DNA from: Debaryomyces hansenii CBS767
Lineage: Eukaryota; Ascomycota; Pichiomycetes; Serinales; Debaryomycetaceae
NCBI RefSeq assembly: GCF_000006445.2
Contig: NC_006043.2
Location: 558,001-622,000, forward strand
Length of the DNA stretch: 64,000 nucleotides
Direction of reading: 5' to 3'
Shown here: positions 37,801-47,658 of the stretch, piece by piece
Layout of the letters: every line of letters starts with the position of its first letter
Position numbering within the stretch: position 1 is the stretch's first letter
Position numbers and translations under genes: made by a program
Notes under the pieces: model-generated
What the model was told of the DNA's origin: nothing
Database searches by the model: none
What the model saw: the letters and a program-made list of their open reading frames with translations, nothing else

Positions 37801-40215
37801 AAGGATTCTTATGGCAACTATAAAAAGAAATACCGAGTTAAACTATCGGGAAATCCAATATTAGGCGATGGGAAGTCTGACAACCAAAATAACTGTATCA
37901 TTTTTTATCGAGGTGAATATATCCAAGTCATCGATGCAAACCAAGATAATTATCTTGAAGAATGCCTTAAAATTAAGTCAGTATTAGCTGAATTTGAAGA
38001 AATAGACATGGATCCTTCGTCTGAATATGTTCCAGGAATCTTTCTGGAAAATCTCAAAGATCCAGTAGCAATTTTGGGTGCTAGGGAATATATATTTTCA
38101 GAAAATATAGGAGTGCTAGGCGATATTGCAGCTGGGAAGGAGCAAACATTTGGTACATTATTTGCTCGTACTTTAGCTGAAATCGGTGGGAAATTGCATT
38201 ACGGGCACCCTGACTTTTTGAACGGGATATTCATGACAACTAGAGGTGGAGTCTCTAAAGCCCAAAAAGGGTTACATTTAAATGAGGATATATATGCTGG
38301 TATGACAGCTGTCTGTCGTGGAGGTAGAATTAAACATTGCGATTACTATCAATGTGGGAAAGGTCGAGATCTTGGTTTCGGTACTATATTGAACTTTACT
38401 ACAAAAATAGGAGCTGGTATGGGGGAACAAATATTGTCTCGTGAATATTATTACCTAGGTACTCAGCTTCCAATTGATAGATTCTTGTCTTTCTATTATG
38501 CCCACGCTGGATTTCATATTAACAATCTTTTCATTATGTTATCGGTACACTTGTTTATGTTGGTTTTAGTTAACCTTGGATCTTTAAAACATGAATCAGT
38601 GGTTTGTATGTACGATCTGAATATTCCATTTACTGATTTACAGGTGCCGTTGGGATGTTATAATTTGCAACCCGTTTTAAATTGGGTATCGAGATTTGTT
38701 CTTTCTGTATTCATCTGCTTTTTCATTTCATTTATACCGTTAATTTTTCAGGAATTGATTGAAAAAGGGTTTATTAAAGCAATTTATAGAATATTTCATC
38801 ATTTTGTTTCGTTGGCACCATTTTTTGAAGTTTTTGTGTGTCAGATTTATGCAAAGTCGTTGAAAGACAATATAACATTTGGAGGGGCTAAATATGTTGC
38901 TACTGGGAGAGGTTTTGCTACTTCTCGAATATCGTTTAATACATTATACAGTAGATATGCTTCAACATCAATTTATTCAGGATCAACGGTATTTTTGATT
39001 GTTATATTTGCATCCTTATCCATGTGGCAACCTTCGTTGCTATGGTTTTGCATAACTTTTGTTTCTATGTGCCTTGCACCTTTTATCTTTAATCCTCATC
39101 AATTTTCCTGGGGTGATTTTTTCATTGATTACAGAGAATTTTTAAGATGGCTTTCAAGGGGTAACTCTAGCTGGCATAGAAATTCATGGATTGGTTTTAT
39201 AAGGTCTCATAGAGCCAAATATACAGGTTATAAAAAAAATGCTCTAGGAGAAGTTGGCCAAAGAATAAACGATGCATCAAGAAGGCCTTCAAGATGGAAT
39301 AGTTTCATTGACCAAATTGTCATACCATTAATTTGCATTGTTTGCTACTTGGTTCCTTATATGTTCATTAACGCGCAAAATGGTGTTTCCAACCCTAGTC
39401 GGGTGAACCCATTATTCAGGATCATTATACTATGCTTTATTCCAATAATCTTTAGTATTTTGATAACTTTACTTTTGTTTGTTTTTTCGTGCACTTTGGG
39501 ACCTATTCTATCATGCTGCTGTACAAGGGTGCCAAGCTTCATCGCTAGCTTTGCTCATTTGATGTCGGTGTTAATAAACCTAGTTAATTTTGAAGTATTC
39601 TTGTATCTAGAAGGGCTAAATTTTACGAGAACTTTATGTGGGTTTATTTGTATGATTGCAATTCAAAAGACAATATTACAATTCACAATGTCAATTTGTC
39701 TATCCCGTGAATTAAAAGATGATTATAGTAACCGGGCGTGGTGGTCAGGGAAATGGATAACTAGTGGATTAGGTTGGCTTGTCATAACTCAACCCTTACG
39801 TGAGTTTATTGTTAAAATATGTGAAATGAATCTATATGCCTACGATTTTATTTTAGCACATTGTCTCCTATTTGTCATGGGCCCCGTATTATTAATTCCT
39901 TTTATAGATAAATGGCATTCAAGTATGCTATTCTGGTTCAAACCTACAAAGCAATTCAGAGAACCTATCCTATCCAAAAGGCAACGAAGGAAACGAAAGC
40001 TAAAAATTTTAAAATATAGCTTCCTATTCTTCACATTAATGCTTTGTTTTATTGCATTGATCTTGGCGCCAGTCCTCGCCGAAAGCTATATACCCAACTT
40101 TAGAAGACAACTACCTTCATTTATTGCAGAGATTATTCAGCCCAACCATCAAAATAATAATGATACTGGCGATAACGCTCCTAGAACTGTCCTAAGAGCC
40201 AAACCAAATCAATGA
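34873..40215 (+). CDS. FKS3: 1,3-beta-glucan synthase catalytic subunit, FKS3-type paralogue
   Basis: Plasma-membrane GT48 enzyme making 1,3-beta-glucan from UDP-glucose. 1780 residues. Order: cytosolic N-terminal FKS1_dom1 (LLDSRSSRMS, SLHADYIGG, ALYLLIWGEANNLRF), a first membrane cluster (about 370-680), the cytosolic catalytic domain (about 720-1200; GAREYIFSENIGVLGDIAAGKEQ begins its conserved core, then HPDFLNGIFMTTRGG and GRIKHCDYYQCGKGRD), and a second membrane cluster to the C terminus. The short acidic N terminus and weaker conservation than Fks1 fit the FKS3/GSL paralogues, often used in sporulation. Hot-spot 1 (552-560) is FLTLSLRDP; hot-spot 2 (1270-1277) is NWVSRFVL, differing from Fks1. 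Confidence 0.88.
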   Translation: MHSQTSADAYREFSIYQSMGSGIYDALEGETEMNGVENGGMIEEVDGEEDNGIVSEVSDIEGSTYCNGIKEEATPYPSWCIQNGAPINKDEIWQIFLTLGNMFGFQSDSQSNIYDLFMTLLDSRSSRMSCKLALLSLHADYIGGEHSNYKKWYFAAHFELDENVKVNEKQWRWFKDFAKFKSKLNTPYNLNDIQDTSCLLAMEYNWRLRMKNYTDEDYIYQIALYLLIWGEANNLRFMPECICFIYKCAFDYFESAELDTKANEFEFLDTVVTPIYSYIRNQQYELVNNVWKKSEKDHSDIIGYDDVNQFFWYRGNLEKIMLLDKSLLYEYPRNQRYTKFKSIKWKKLFYKTYSERRTWLHLFTNFSRVWVIHVTMFWYYTCFNSPTIYTKNYVQLLDNKPAPQVQWSAVALGGTVACLLTILATLIEWLFVPRKWPGAQHLFFKLVLLVLITIINAGPSVYIFLFLPIDKYSKIGHIVGIIQFVISIITFLYFAIESPNRLFNFFLKKNSNIIKTEIFTSSFPKLHLRNQIYSYLLWVCVFLAKFSESYFFLTLSLRDPIRVLSIMEMTRCKGDIFLGNLLCKQQARFTLILLYVTDLVLFFLDTYLWYIICNCIFSIGLSFSLGISIFTPWRNIFSRLPERIFSKIIYLNGTSKIDSALLISQIWNSIVLSMYREHLLSIDQVNKLVYQQINVSNEESMDKTYLRSPLFFILQDDNSLNLHDFFTASKEAERRISFFAQSLSSPLPEPFPILAIPAFTVLIPHYSEKIILSLREIIKEDKHSKVSLLEYLKLLHSTDWELFVEDTKILSLVSSQPLDLGEADFPSEQLLNHKHESDLVNNQISDLPYYCVGFKDSSPEYTLRTRIWSSLRCQTLFRTISGFMNYEKAIKLLYKLENYDLDSNSYFDVDTELNEFVQRKFKLLISMQRFQKFHENELNDAELLFGIYPQIQISYLEEEVNGDQTTYYSTLLNVSEKDSYGNYKKKYRVKLSGNPILGDGKSDNQNNCIIFYRGEYIQVIDANQDNYLEECLKIKSVLAEFEEIDMDPSSEYVPGIFLENLKDPVAILGAREYIFSENIGVLGDIAAGKEQTFGTLFARTLAEIGGKLHYGHPDFLNGIFMTTRGGVSKAQKGLHLNEDIYAGMTAVCRGGRIKHCDYYQCGKGRDLGFGTILNFTTKIGAGMGEQILSREYYYLGTQLPIDRFLSFYYAHAGFHINNLFIMLSVHLFMLVLVNLGSLKHESVVCMYDLNIPFTDLQVPLGCYNLQPVLNWVSRFVLSVFICFFISFIPLIFQELIEKGFIKAIYRIFHHFVSLAPFFEVFVCQIYAKSLKDNITFGGAKYVATGRGFATSRISFNTLYSRYASTSIYSGSTVFLIVIFASLSMWQPSLLWFCITFVSMCLAPFIFNPHQFSWGDFFIDYREFLRWLSRGNSSWHRNSWIGFIRSHRAKYTGYKKNALGEVGQRINDASRRPSRWNSFIDQIVIPLICIVCYLVPYMFINAQNGVSNPSRVNPLFRIIILCFIPIIFSILITLLLFVFSCTLGPILSCCCTRVPSFIASFAHLMSVLINLVNFEVFLYLEGLNFTRTLCGFICMIAIQKTILQFTMSICLSRELKDDYSNRAWWSGKWITSGLGWLVITQPLREFIVKICEMNLYAYDFILAHCLLFVMGPVLLIPFIDKWHSSMLFWFKPTKQFREPILSKRQRRKRKLKILKYSFLFFTLMLCFIALILAPVLAESYIPNFRRQLPSFIAEIIQPNHQNNNDTGDNAPRTVLRAKPNQ

Positions 40216-40358
40216 AATGATTTGCACGTGACTTGTTGGAACTTTTTGAATCACTAGGTGTTTACAAAATAGATCAAGAATCAACAGAAGGTTGATTCAA
40301 AATAAATACCTTACCAATTAATAATTAAGGGCACATGAGCCTATATAGTAACGTGTAG

Positions 40359-42218
40359 ATGAATTCTATCAATCGAAATCCCAAGCCTATTTCAAGAAAG
40401 CCATCATCGTTCAGATCGGGATTGAACATAACTCCCACAACTAACAGAGCAGGGAGATTCTCCAGCAAAAGTGACTTACTAGCTCGATTCCAAGACAATG
40501 AAGACAATAATGAAGAAGACAATATATTCGAAGGGGATGCATTTGAAGATTTACCTATTGAAGATGAATTTAAAACTTTAAAGATTAGTGCTAATGAATT
40601 GGAAACGTTAAGATTAAAGAAAGACCGTGTTTCAAACGATAGTAATAATATTAATAATAGAATTCATCAATTCCAAGACGAAGATCCTGATGATCTAGGT
40701 TTTGGAGACGAGGATTTTGTCCGTGATGATTTGCAGTTAAACTATAGAACAACTCTAAATGAACCGGATGATGACGAATTGAAATTATCACCCGGGACTA
40801 TATCTACTTCGTCGCCAAAGCCAAGAATGAGGAGTAAATCATTATCTGAATATAGTGAAGATACAAATGATACTGATGTAACCTCACAATTTAATGACGA
40901 TGATTTTGATGATATTAATGATGTTGATGATATATTCGGAAATGAGGAAAGTGGAATATATAGTAGTGGGGGCAATGGAAATACCAGCAAAGCCAATAGA
41001 CATTTATTAATGAAACAACAGAAATTACAAAATGATGCAGAAATTGAAGAAAGAGAGTTGTTTAAGAAATACAAAAGGCTTGCAAATGATGAAACCAATA
41101 CGTTGAAATTGAAAGATTTCACATTCTATGACCACAACCCTATAGATACCGATGCATTAGAGAATGAAAAAACGGTTGATTATGAATATACCAAAGATGA
41201 TTTTGAAAATTTTGAAGATGGTTTTGACACGGATGTTCCCATAAAATTAGATGTTGATAAACTAAAGCAATATGCTCGGGGTAATAAGACTGTCAACATA
41301 AAGAGCTCCATGCCCAATTTCAATAACAAGAATAATTTGTCGAAAGCAAAAAAGTATAAGTCAACTATGGATTTAGTTAATGAATTTGAGACACAACATC
41401 CCGTGTTTAATAACAATAACAAGATTATACGAAAATTGGATCGAATTCCTTCTTTTTATAATAAAAATGATGCGATGAAATCAAATAATTCGAAGCTAAA
41501 TCATGATATTGAATTGGAAAAACAACAATTATTAAACAAATACATGGAGATAACAGAGAAGCAAAACCGTTTAAATAATAGACATCGCAAAAAAAACTTA
41601 TCCATGAAACATCCAAACGGAAAAAATAAACGAATTGGCTTGGTAAGATACTTAAACGATAATCCAATACCTCAATCTAATAATAACAGCAAAATGAAGT
41701 ATAACCCAGTTAACAAGAAGTGGGAAGGGAATGATATAGAGTTAGTAAAATTTGAGAACTTGAACGTACCTAAACCACTGCTAATATCCTTTAGTGAATT
41801 CAAGAATAATATGAAAGACAAAAAGCTACAGGGAAATATGGTTTATGACCCAGATCAGCTAAAATGGATAAACTTGAATAAGGACGAAGACAATGTGTTT
41901 CAAGGATTACCAGATTTACCAGATTTGCAAATTAATAAACGATCTGTTCCAAACTCACCCACAAAAACTGTCGGGCGAGGGGTGAGTGCCTTTACACAGA
42001 GAACCGGATCTACCAATTCTATTGCATCAAATAGTCCAAATAGTAATGAATTTGAAGTACCTCCAAGGTTAATAGAAAAATTTCACAAGGAAGAAATGAA
42101 GTTGCTGAAGAAAATCAATTACTGGTTTCAACAGGAAAACTACGATTTGATTAATAGCGATTTCAATCATAATTATTTTTGGGAGATTAGAAAGATGGTG
42201 ATAGATAATGAAGATTAG
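40359..42218 (+). CDS. BFA1: Bfa1/Byr4, mitotic exit GAP scaffold
   Basis: Partner of Bub2 in the two-part GAP that holds Tem1 inactive at spindle poles. 619 residues, mostly acidic and Asn-rich with low complexity. Conserved islands of the Byr4 family are visible: RFSSKSDLLARFQDNED near the start, two matching repeats KMKYNPVNKKWEGN (about 445) and GNMVYDPDQLKWINL (about 490) each followed by Leu/Pro-rich motifs, and a helical C terminus with EEMKLLKKINYWF. It begins 144 bases after the FKS stop, same strand. A CACGTG lies at 40225-40230 in between. Confidence 0.85.
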   Translation: MNSINRNPKPISRKPSSFRSGLNITPTTNRAGRFSSKSDLLARFQDNEDNNEEDNIFEGDAFEDLPIEDEFKTLKISANELETLRLKKDRVSNDSNNINNRIHQFQDEDPDDLGFGDEDFVRDDLQLNYRTTLNEPDDDELKLSPGTISTSSPKPRMRSKSLSEYSEDTNDTDVTSQFNDDDFDDINDVDDIFGNEESGIYSSGGNGNTSKANRHLLMKQQKLQNDAEIEERELFKKYKRLANDETNTLKLKDFTFYDHNPIDTDALENEKTVDYEYTKDDFENFEDGFDTDVPIKLDVDKLKQYARGNKTVNIKSSMPNFNNKNNLSKAKKYKSTMDLVNEFETQHPVFNNNNKIIRKLDRIPSFYNKNDAMKSNNSKLNHDIELEKQQLLNKYMEITEKQNRLNNRHRKKNLSMKHPNGKNKRIGLVRYLNDNPIPQSNNNSKMKYNPVNKKWEGNDIELVKFENLNVPKPLLISFSEFKNNMKDKKLQGNMVYDPDQLKWINLNKDEDNVFQGLPDLPDLQINKRSVPNSPTKTVGRGVSAFTQRTGSTNSIASNSPNSNEFEVPPRLIEKFHKEEMKLLKKINYWFQQENYDLINSDFNHNYFWEIRKMVIDNED

Positions 42219-42414
42219 TTAAGTAGCATACCCAAAATATAGAAACGCATTCCAAAATTCAACCGAATGAATTCGAAGTATTTCACCGACTTGTAGATTA
42301 CACTAGAATACATCACACATAGTATATACAATAGCTTATATATTAATTTGAATACAGTATACACACTTTAAAGCAATTTATAATAATTTATGATCGTATC
42401 TATAAATTATTTGA

Positions 42415-42543
42415 TTAGGCGAAAATTAAACCGAAGCCAAAGATGGAGACAGCGCCTACCAATAAGCTCTTAGTAGCTAATCCTAATGAGATTTGATGAG
42501 AACCACTAGATGAACCGGTATTGGTTGAGCTGGAACTAGAACT

Positions 42544-42577
<34 letters not shown>

Positions 42578-44070
42578 GTTGATTTGGAAGAACTACCAGT
42601 CTTGGTGATACCTGTGTGCTTGGTAGTTTGAATGGAGCCAGAAATAGTTCCGACACCAGAAGAACCTGCGGACTTCAAGTAAGCAGAACAAGAAGAAGCA
42701 GTGTTAGCTTTTTGAGTAGTAGCAGAACCCAGGAAGTCACAGTCGGACTTAGCAGAGCCGTTTTCTTCGTAGTACAAGTTTAAGACAAAATTCAATTTTT
42801 GCTTGTCAGAACATGGAGAGTAAGCACCGTAGTCACCGGTGGTACCGTTACCATTTATACCATCACAGTCAACTTTGCTGCAAACGTAATCGAATAAGTC
42901 TTCATAATCATCGGAACTAACGTCAGAATCAACGACACAGGTAAGAGATTTAGCCATGCAGTCACAAGCTTCCTTATCAGGAGTTGGTGGCAATTTGGTA
43001 GCAGCAGACCAGTTCGATGTGGAAGTTGGACAAGATGTAACGGAAGCAGATCCGACAGAAGATGACTGAGCGGCGGATGGAGAGATTGAAGCTAACTCAG
43101 CTTTCAAGTAAGAGAAATCTTTCAAGGTGGAAACACTGCTACCAGAGACAGAAACTAAACCATAGTCGTTTTCTTCTTGGAAGTACATGTAAACAATACC
43201 ACCGGACCAGACATCAGTCATATCATCACCGTAAATAGTTCCAACTTCTTCGAATTTTCTAGGAGAAACTTCGTTACAACCATATTCGGAGAAGAAGATT
43301 GGAATACCCAAGTTCTTGTATTGTTTAGTGATTGATTCATAACCAGATTTCTTGAAACTGGATGATCCACACCATTCGTACATGTTAATACCAAAGAAAT
43401 CAGCTCTTTCTTCTTCGCTACCACAAGCAAAGTAGTCAGCTAAGGAATCTCTGATATCGGAGTCATCGTTAGCAGAGTAACCAACTGGAATAGTTCTGTA
43501 GTTTTGAGCTTTAATGTAGGCCTTGGTGTCTCTGACGGCAGCCTTGACGTAAGCGGAAGCATCGGTGTTGGTCTTGTCGTTGGTAACTTCGTTACCAGCA
43601 AAGAAACCTAAAACATTGGTATAGTTTTGGAACAAGTCAACAACACCGGTGTATCTGTCGAATAATTCAAGGTTCCATTCTGGACTCTTTCTGTTGATGG
43701 ATTCATCTGGTTGGGATAAATCTGCAATGACATAAATACCTGCATCTTGTAACAAGCTCATACACTCAGTGTGGTCTAATGAAACATTCAAAGCGTACAC
43801 TCTGATAACGTTGGTCTGTAACTCTTCCAAGTATGGAATATCTCTCTTACATGCTTCAGCATCGGCCAAAGGATCAACAAAAGAAACATCTGATGAGTTA
43901 GCAGTGTTTTGTTGGTAGGCAACACCCTTCATGAAGAATTGGGATCCGTTGTTGGAGTAGAAAAATTTGTTACCAACAACTTCGATTTCTGGCAAGTCTT
44001 CTGCAACAGCAGACGGAACCAATGCACTGGTGGCCAATAAGGCACTAGAAATTAATGACTTGAATAACAT
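42415..44070 (-). CDS. GPI-anchored 1,3-beta-glucanosyltransferase (GH72 + CBM43), Gas1/Phr type
   Basis: Cell-wall enzyme that cuts and rejoins 1,3-beta-glucan chains. 551 residues: signal peptide (about 1-23), GH72 catalytic domain with acid/base Glu in FAGNEVTND and nucleophile Glu in FFSEYGCNE, then the Cys-rich CBM43/X8 module (about 365-460, starting [12 protein letters not shown]), a Ser/Gly-rich stalk, and a C-terminal hydrophobic GPI signal. Length and layout match Gas1 and Candida Phr1/Phr2, which are pH-regulated; I cannot say which one this is. A CTG codon at 42730-42732 lies in CDF-x-GSA, where relatives often have Ser. Product of the FKS family is its substrate. Confidence 0.92.
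42533..42574 (-). repeat. Hexamer repeat coding for Ser-Gly stalk of the Gas/Phr protein
   Basis: Seven tandem GAACCA/GAACTA hexamers on the plus strand, read on the minus strand as Ser-Gly and Ser-Ser codons, in the O-mannosylated stalk before the GPI signal. Such repeats vary in copy number. Confidence 0.85.
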
Positions 44071-44469
44071 ATTATTGAATAATTATTTCAGTCAAATGGT
44101 CTAACCTAATATTAGAGGGAAATTTTATGATAGATTTTCACGAAATATCCCAGTATTTATTCCTCGATCGAATCCTGTCCCATAGTAATATAAATAGCCT
44201 ACGCCTACACATATATTAAGGCAGTACCATAATTGATTAATACCCAATTCGGGTGAAAAAATTTTTTATTATGTAAACACGAGCGCACAATTCGTGTTTT
44301 ATTATTCCGGATAATAACTGATTATGAACAAGGTCGATCCTCCTAATTATCTTGGTTGTTATGTAGCCAATTGATGCCCATCTCATATTGTGTGTACGGT
44401 CGTACATGTCATCGAATATCTAACATTTTGACTCCCTAATACTTGGTTAATAGCTAATGGATATGGTAT

Positions 44470-44830
44470 TCTGCCTAAAAATGTCCTGCCGACAGCCACA
44501 CAGCATAGCCATAGAGCCCAAATTAGCGAGCGGGCTGGGAAGGAACGGGTCTGGCGACGGGGTGTATTAACTCCTGGTACTACAGGTGCAAACCGGTCAA
44601 CCCATCCTGACGAGACGGGTGGACGGCTCGGTTCCTGCCACCGGTTGTGTAACGGATCGAAGCTTGTATGCACTTTGCGATAGTGTAGTGTATGGATGTG
44701 ATCCTCGAAGGGATATCCAAGTGGTATCTGGTATGCACACGGCGAGGAATTTGGCATTGTCAGGAGAGTTCGAGCGCAGTGTTCTTGGTGCAGTGTTGCT
44801 CGCGTAAGGCAAATTATGAGCGTAATCAGG
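44470..44830. other. GC-rich island in noncoding DNA, possible structured RNA
   Basis: Bases 44521-44640 are about 60 percent G+C by count, and the next 120 about 47 percent, against clearly AT-rich surrounding intergenic DNA. Short nested complements are present, such as AGGAAC near 44540 with GTTCCT near 44631, and the hairpin CCTG-GTACTA-CAGG near 44573. I could not match it to SRP, RNase P, MRP, snRNA or telomerase RNA. Confidence 0.4.
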
Positions 44831-45612
44831 GTACAGAACGTAATTGGACAGCATTGATATTAGCGCAATGAGGTGATTGACGTAGAATAGTAAAATTAGA
44901 TTGATAACGAACAATCGGTGCAGGGATGTTGCGAGGGTAATAGCTTTGAAACCAAGTTACGCACCGTTCAAGTGGTGGTCTAGTGTTTCAAATGGCACAA
45001 GGAGATGAGTGGGCTTGGGTACTTCTGTAATTGGCTCATTAATTGAAATAGTGAATAGAAGTATAGATTGTGTGAAACATGGCTGAATGTTTTATTGTTC
45101 TACGTTGTTTACGTCGGGTACGATTCGGAGAGAAGGTGCGACTGGCATTCGATGAGTCTTGGGGTCCATGTAGAATCTGCTTAGTCGTGTAGCTAAGGTA
45201 TACTGCGTAGCAAGGTGGAAACTTTTAATAGAAACAGTCGTAGATACGGACGTTTCTAAGTGAGTTATGGTGCATGATGTAATTGAAAAGCGTGTGGAAT
45301 GTATAAAGTGGCTGGCTGTATACTTGCAGTTTATGCTGATATGCTGAACCTGATTTTGGGGCAATCATATTAAAGTTTGGCATGCGTTTCTCTATGATGA
45401 CATTTTGGCCAAGCTTATCGATGGAGAGCGGTGACAGGTGCCATTCCCGATATCAATTCGCGTATTTCGCCGAGTTGTGTTTGAAAGGAACTAAACAGAG
45501 CTGTACAATCCACATTATCGGCCATCGATGTATTGTGGTGCGATTGGAGGCGCATTCGCGAATGGATATCTAATGAGTATGTACATGAACCACCCACTAG
45601 ATATTTAGTTAA

Positions 45613-45735
45613 AATAGAATATTAGGTATGGAGTCCGTTGAAGTTGTCTGGTAGGCTGTAATTTATATATTGAAAATAAAATATGATTATGTAGTCAGTT
45701 AATTTCGTCTGGTAGGTCGAAATTGCGTTTTTGGA
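45613..45735. repeat. Imperfect tandem duplication of about 60 bases
   Basis: Two copies offset by 61 bases share AAAATA, GTC-GTT and the exact decamer GTCTGGTAGG (45646-45655 and 45707-45716), with about 70 percent identity over the core. Confidence 0.6.
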
Positions 45736-46533
45736 AAAAATTGCAAATTTTGTAAAATGTACCAGATTTCAAAATCAAACAACAACTCTAGCTACACTAC
45801 GACTTTTACTTAACTTTATACTTTTATCTAAACATTACTGTCATACAAAATTATTCTCTAGGATACCTTGACACTCTCGAGCATCATGATTACACCATTA
45901 TATTACTATATCAGATTCCACTCCGGGTCCCAGTTTAGATCACACACATAACAGCTTTACTATTATATACCCCATTAAATCCTCCCCACCATATCCTCAT
46001 AGCACCAGATTTTGCATTGGGAATCTTATTGTTCCGTGTCCGAGATGCAACATGCTTCTTTATACTTCTACACCCTTCTCCCACAACCAGCTTCCATCAT
46101 AACACATTAACATACATTAACATACTGTAATACTATAACACTATAACACTGTCACACTAACGCTATAATAAACCTCTACTTGGAACACATCTACCCACCA
46201 AGCCCCTCATAGGCACGCCCCCAATCATACCGCACCACCCTAGGCGAAATCGACCCCACGGAGATAAAGCCAAATCTTCCACCAGCTTCTTTCTATAATC
46301 AATCCTTATGCCAACCAACCTCTACACACATAAGATACCATAATGCCTCCGCTACACGGCTGTAGAATTCTTGTAAAGTCGTAATGGCCAAAAAATTTGC
46401 TAGGCGGTATTATGTAACATACGATGGGGTCAATCACCTCCGCTTCTGTCGACGCATTTAAAGAAAAAATAGTCCGTTTGGCCCCATAAAAAGTTTTCTT
46501 TTCTTACAACATATTCATTCTAAAGGTTATACA

Positions 46534-47658
46534 ATGTCAGATGAAAAGATATTAAACGATGTGTCAGAATCAGAAGACACAGGCTACTTAGAATCGTATA
46601 TCAGATTTAATGATGATTTGGAAAAGGACTATTGCTTCCAGATTAAGGTTGACAAAAGATATAGAGATTTGCTTGAAATTTTCAAATCCTTGCCAATTGC
46701 ATTAAGACCAAATGTATTCCATTACTCCAAACCAATTGGATTTCAGGTTTCAACCTGTCCTGGGTATTTGACGGAAGACGGTTCGTTGTTGTTCAGTTAC
46801 GAAACAGGGATGGAAAAGTTCTTGAAGAAAGTGTCGTTTGACGATAAAATTGCTGACACCATTTGGCCAGGGCAATTAATTCTTCCAGTTTGGGAGTTCA
46901 ACTCGTTTGCGTTTTACTCGTTCATTACGTTGTTGGTATGCTGGTTATACACCGATTTGCCGGACTTCATTTCCCCAACTCCTGGTATTTGCTTGACCAA
47001 CCACATGACTCGTGGAGCTAGTTATTTAGCCACGTACTTTGGCCAACATAAATTGGCCCATGCTTTGATTGTTGATATCGAGGACCCGGTTGGAATTATA
47101 GGCCAGTGTTTATTTTTTGTTTTTCACCTCATCAAGGTGTTGGTTATCTTCTTGCTTTTCCACTTGGGTACGTTCAATCCAATTCGTATGAACAGATTTT
47201 CAGGCACAAAGGTCCCAACTGATATCTCCAGGGAACAATTGATCGAATTAGGCTGGACCGGTTCCAGAAGAGCCACTCCAGATGAGTACAAGGAATATTA
47301 CAGAGACTACAAGATCAAGGAACACGGTGGCATGGTCCAAGCCCACCAAGCTGGTGTCTTCGATACCTTGAAGAACTTGGGGATCTACTTGGGAGAAGGC
47401 GAAGGTTTCAACACCCCAATGGACTCCAAGAGCACCATGGCCGACTTGTGCGACGAGGAAAACGACAAATTCACCTTATCGTACGACTACTTGGCCCAAT
47501 TGGGCGCCTTTTTCGCCAGCTACATCGAAAAGGAAGGTGTCGACTTGGCTGACACCATCAAGCAGTTCAGAAGATTCGGTCTCTTGCACTGCACTGACTC
47601 TGTCAAAAAGGCAGTCCAGCAAAGAAAAATCTTCGGCGATTCCAAGATCAATAAATAG
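46534..47658 (+). CDS. GSF2: Gsf2-family ER membrane protein
   Basis: 374 residues. Saccharomyces Gsf2 is an ER protein that helps hexose transporters fold and leave the ER, and its loss relieves glucose repression. The match includes PSMFHYSKP-like N terminus (LRPNVFHYSKPIGF), the block WPGQLILPVWEF, and the invariant LYTDLPDFISPTPGICLTN. Two membrane segments lie near 130-150 and 190-213 (FFVFHLIKVLVIFLLFHLG). The C-terminal part, with GWTGSRRAT and FRRFGLL, is cytosolic and conserved. Codon use looks like that of a well-expressed gene. Confidence 0.87.
   Translation: MSDEKILNDVSESEDTGYLESYIRFNDDLEKDYCFQIKVDKRYRDLLEIFKSLPIALRPNVFHYSKPIGFQVSTCPGYLTEDGSLLFSYETGMEKFLKKVSFDDKIADTIWPGQLILPVWEFNSFAFYSFITLLVCWLYTDLPDFISPTPGICLTNHMTRGASYLATYFGQHKLAHALIVDIEDPVGIIGQCLFFVFHLIKVLVIFLLFHLGTFNPIRMNRFSGTKVPTDISREQLIELGWTGSRRATPDEYKEYYRDYKIKEHGGMVQAHQAGVFDTLKNLGIYLGEGEGFNTPMDSKSTMADLCDEENDKFTLSYDYLAQLGAFFASYIEKEGVDLADTIKQFRRFGLLHCTDSVKKAVQQRKIFGDSKINK

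Larger units (their letters stand above)
44071..46533. other. 2.46-kb region with no recognisable gene
   Basis: The longest gap in the window, between the divergent Gas/Phr and GSF2 genes. Reading frames are all under 125 codons and match no family. The left 350 bases should be the Gas/Phr promoter and the right 400 the GSF2 promoter, C-rich then ending in an A-rich leader. Between them are a GC-rich island (44470-44830) and an imperfect duplication (45613-45735). Nothing looks like a tRNA, a transposon open frame or a known RNA. Confidence 0.7.

Noticed and set aside
44655..44663. Pol III B-box-like GATCGAAGC in the GC island
   Set aside because: The motif is expected often by chance, there is no matching A box and no T run downstream.
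44688..44699. GTGTATGGATGT resembles the GGTGTAxGGATGT core of CTG-clade telomere repeats, hinting at a telomerase RNA template on the minus strand
   Set aside because: No repeat at both ends of the would-be template, no Sm site plus 5' splice signal at a suitable distance, and the Gas/Phr gene begins only about 620 bases downstream.
44383..45597. Several frames of 60-124 codons between the Gas/Phr gene and GSF2
   Set aside because: Random-looking composition, overlapping each other on both strands, no recognisable motif; a decayed gene cannot be excluded.
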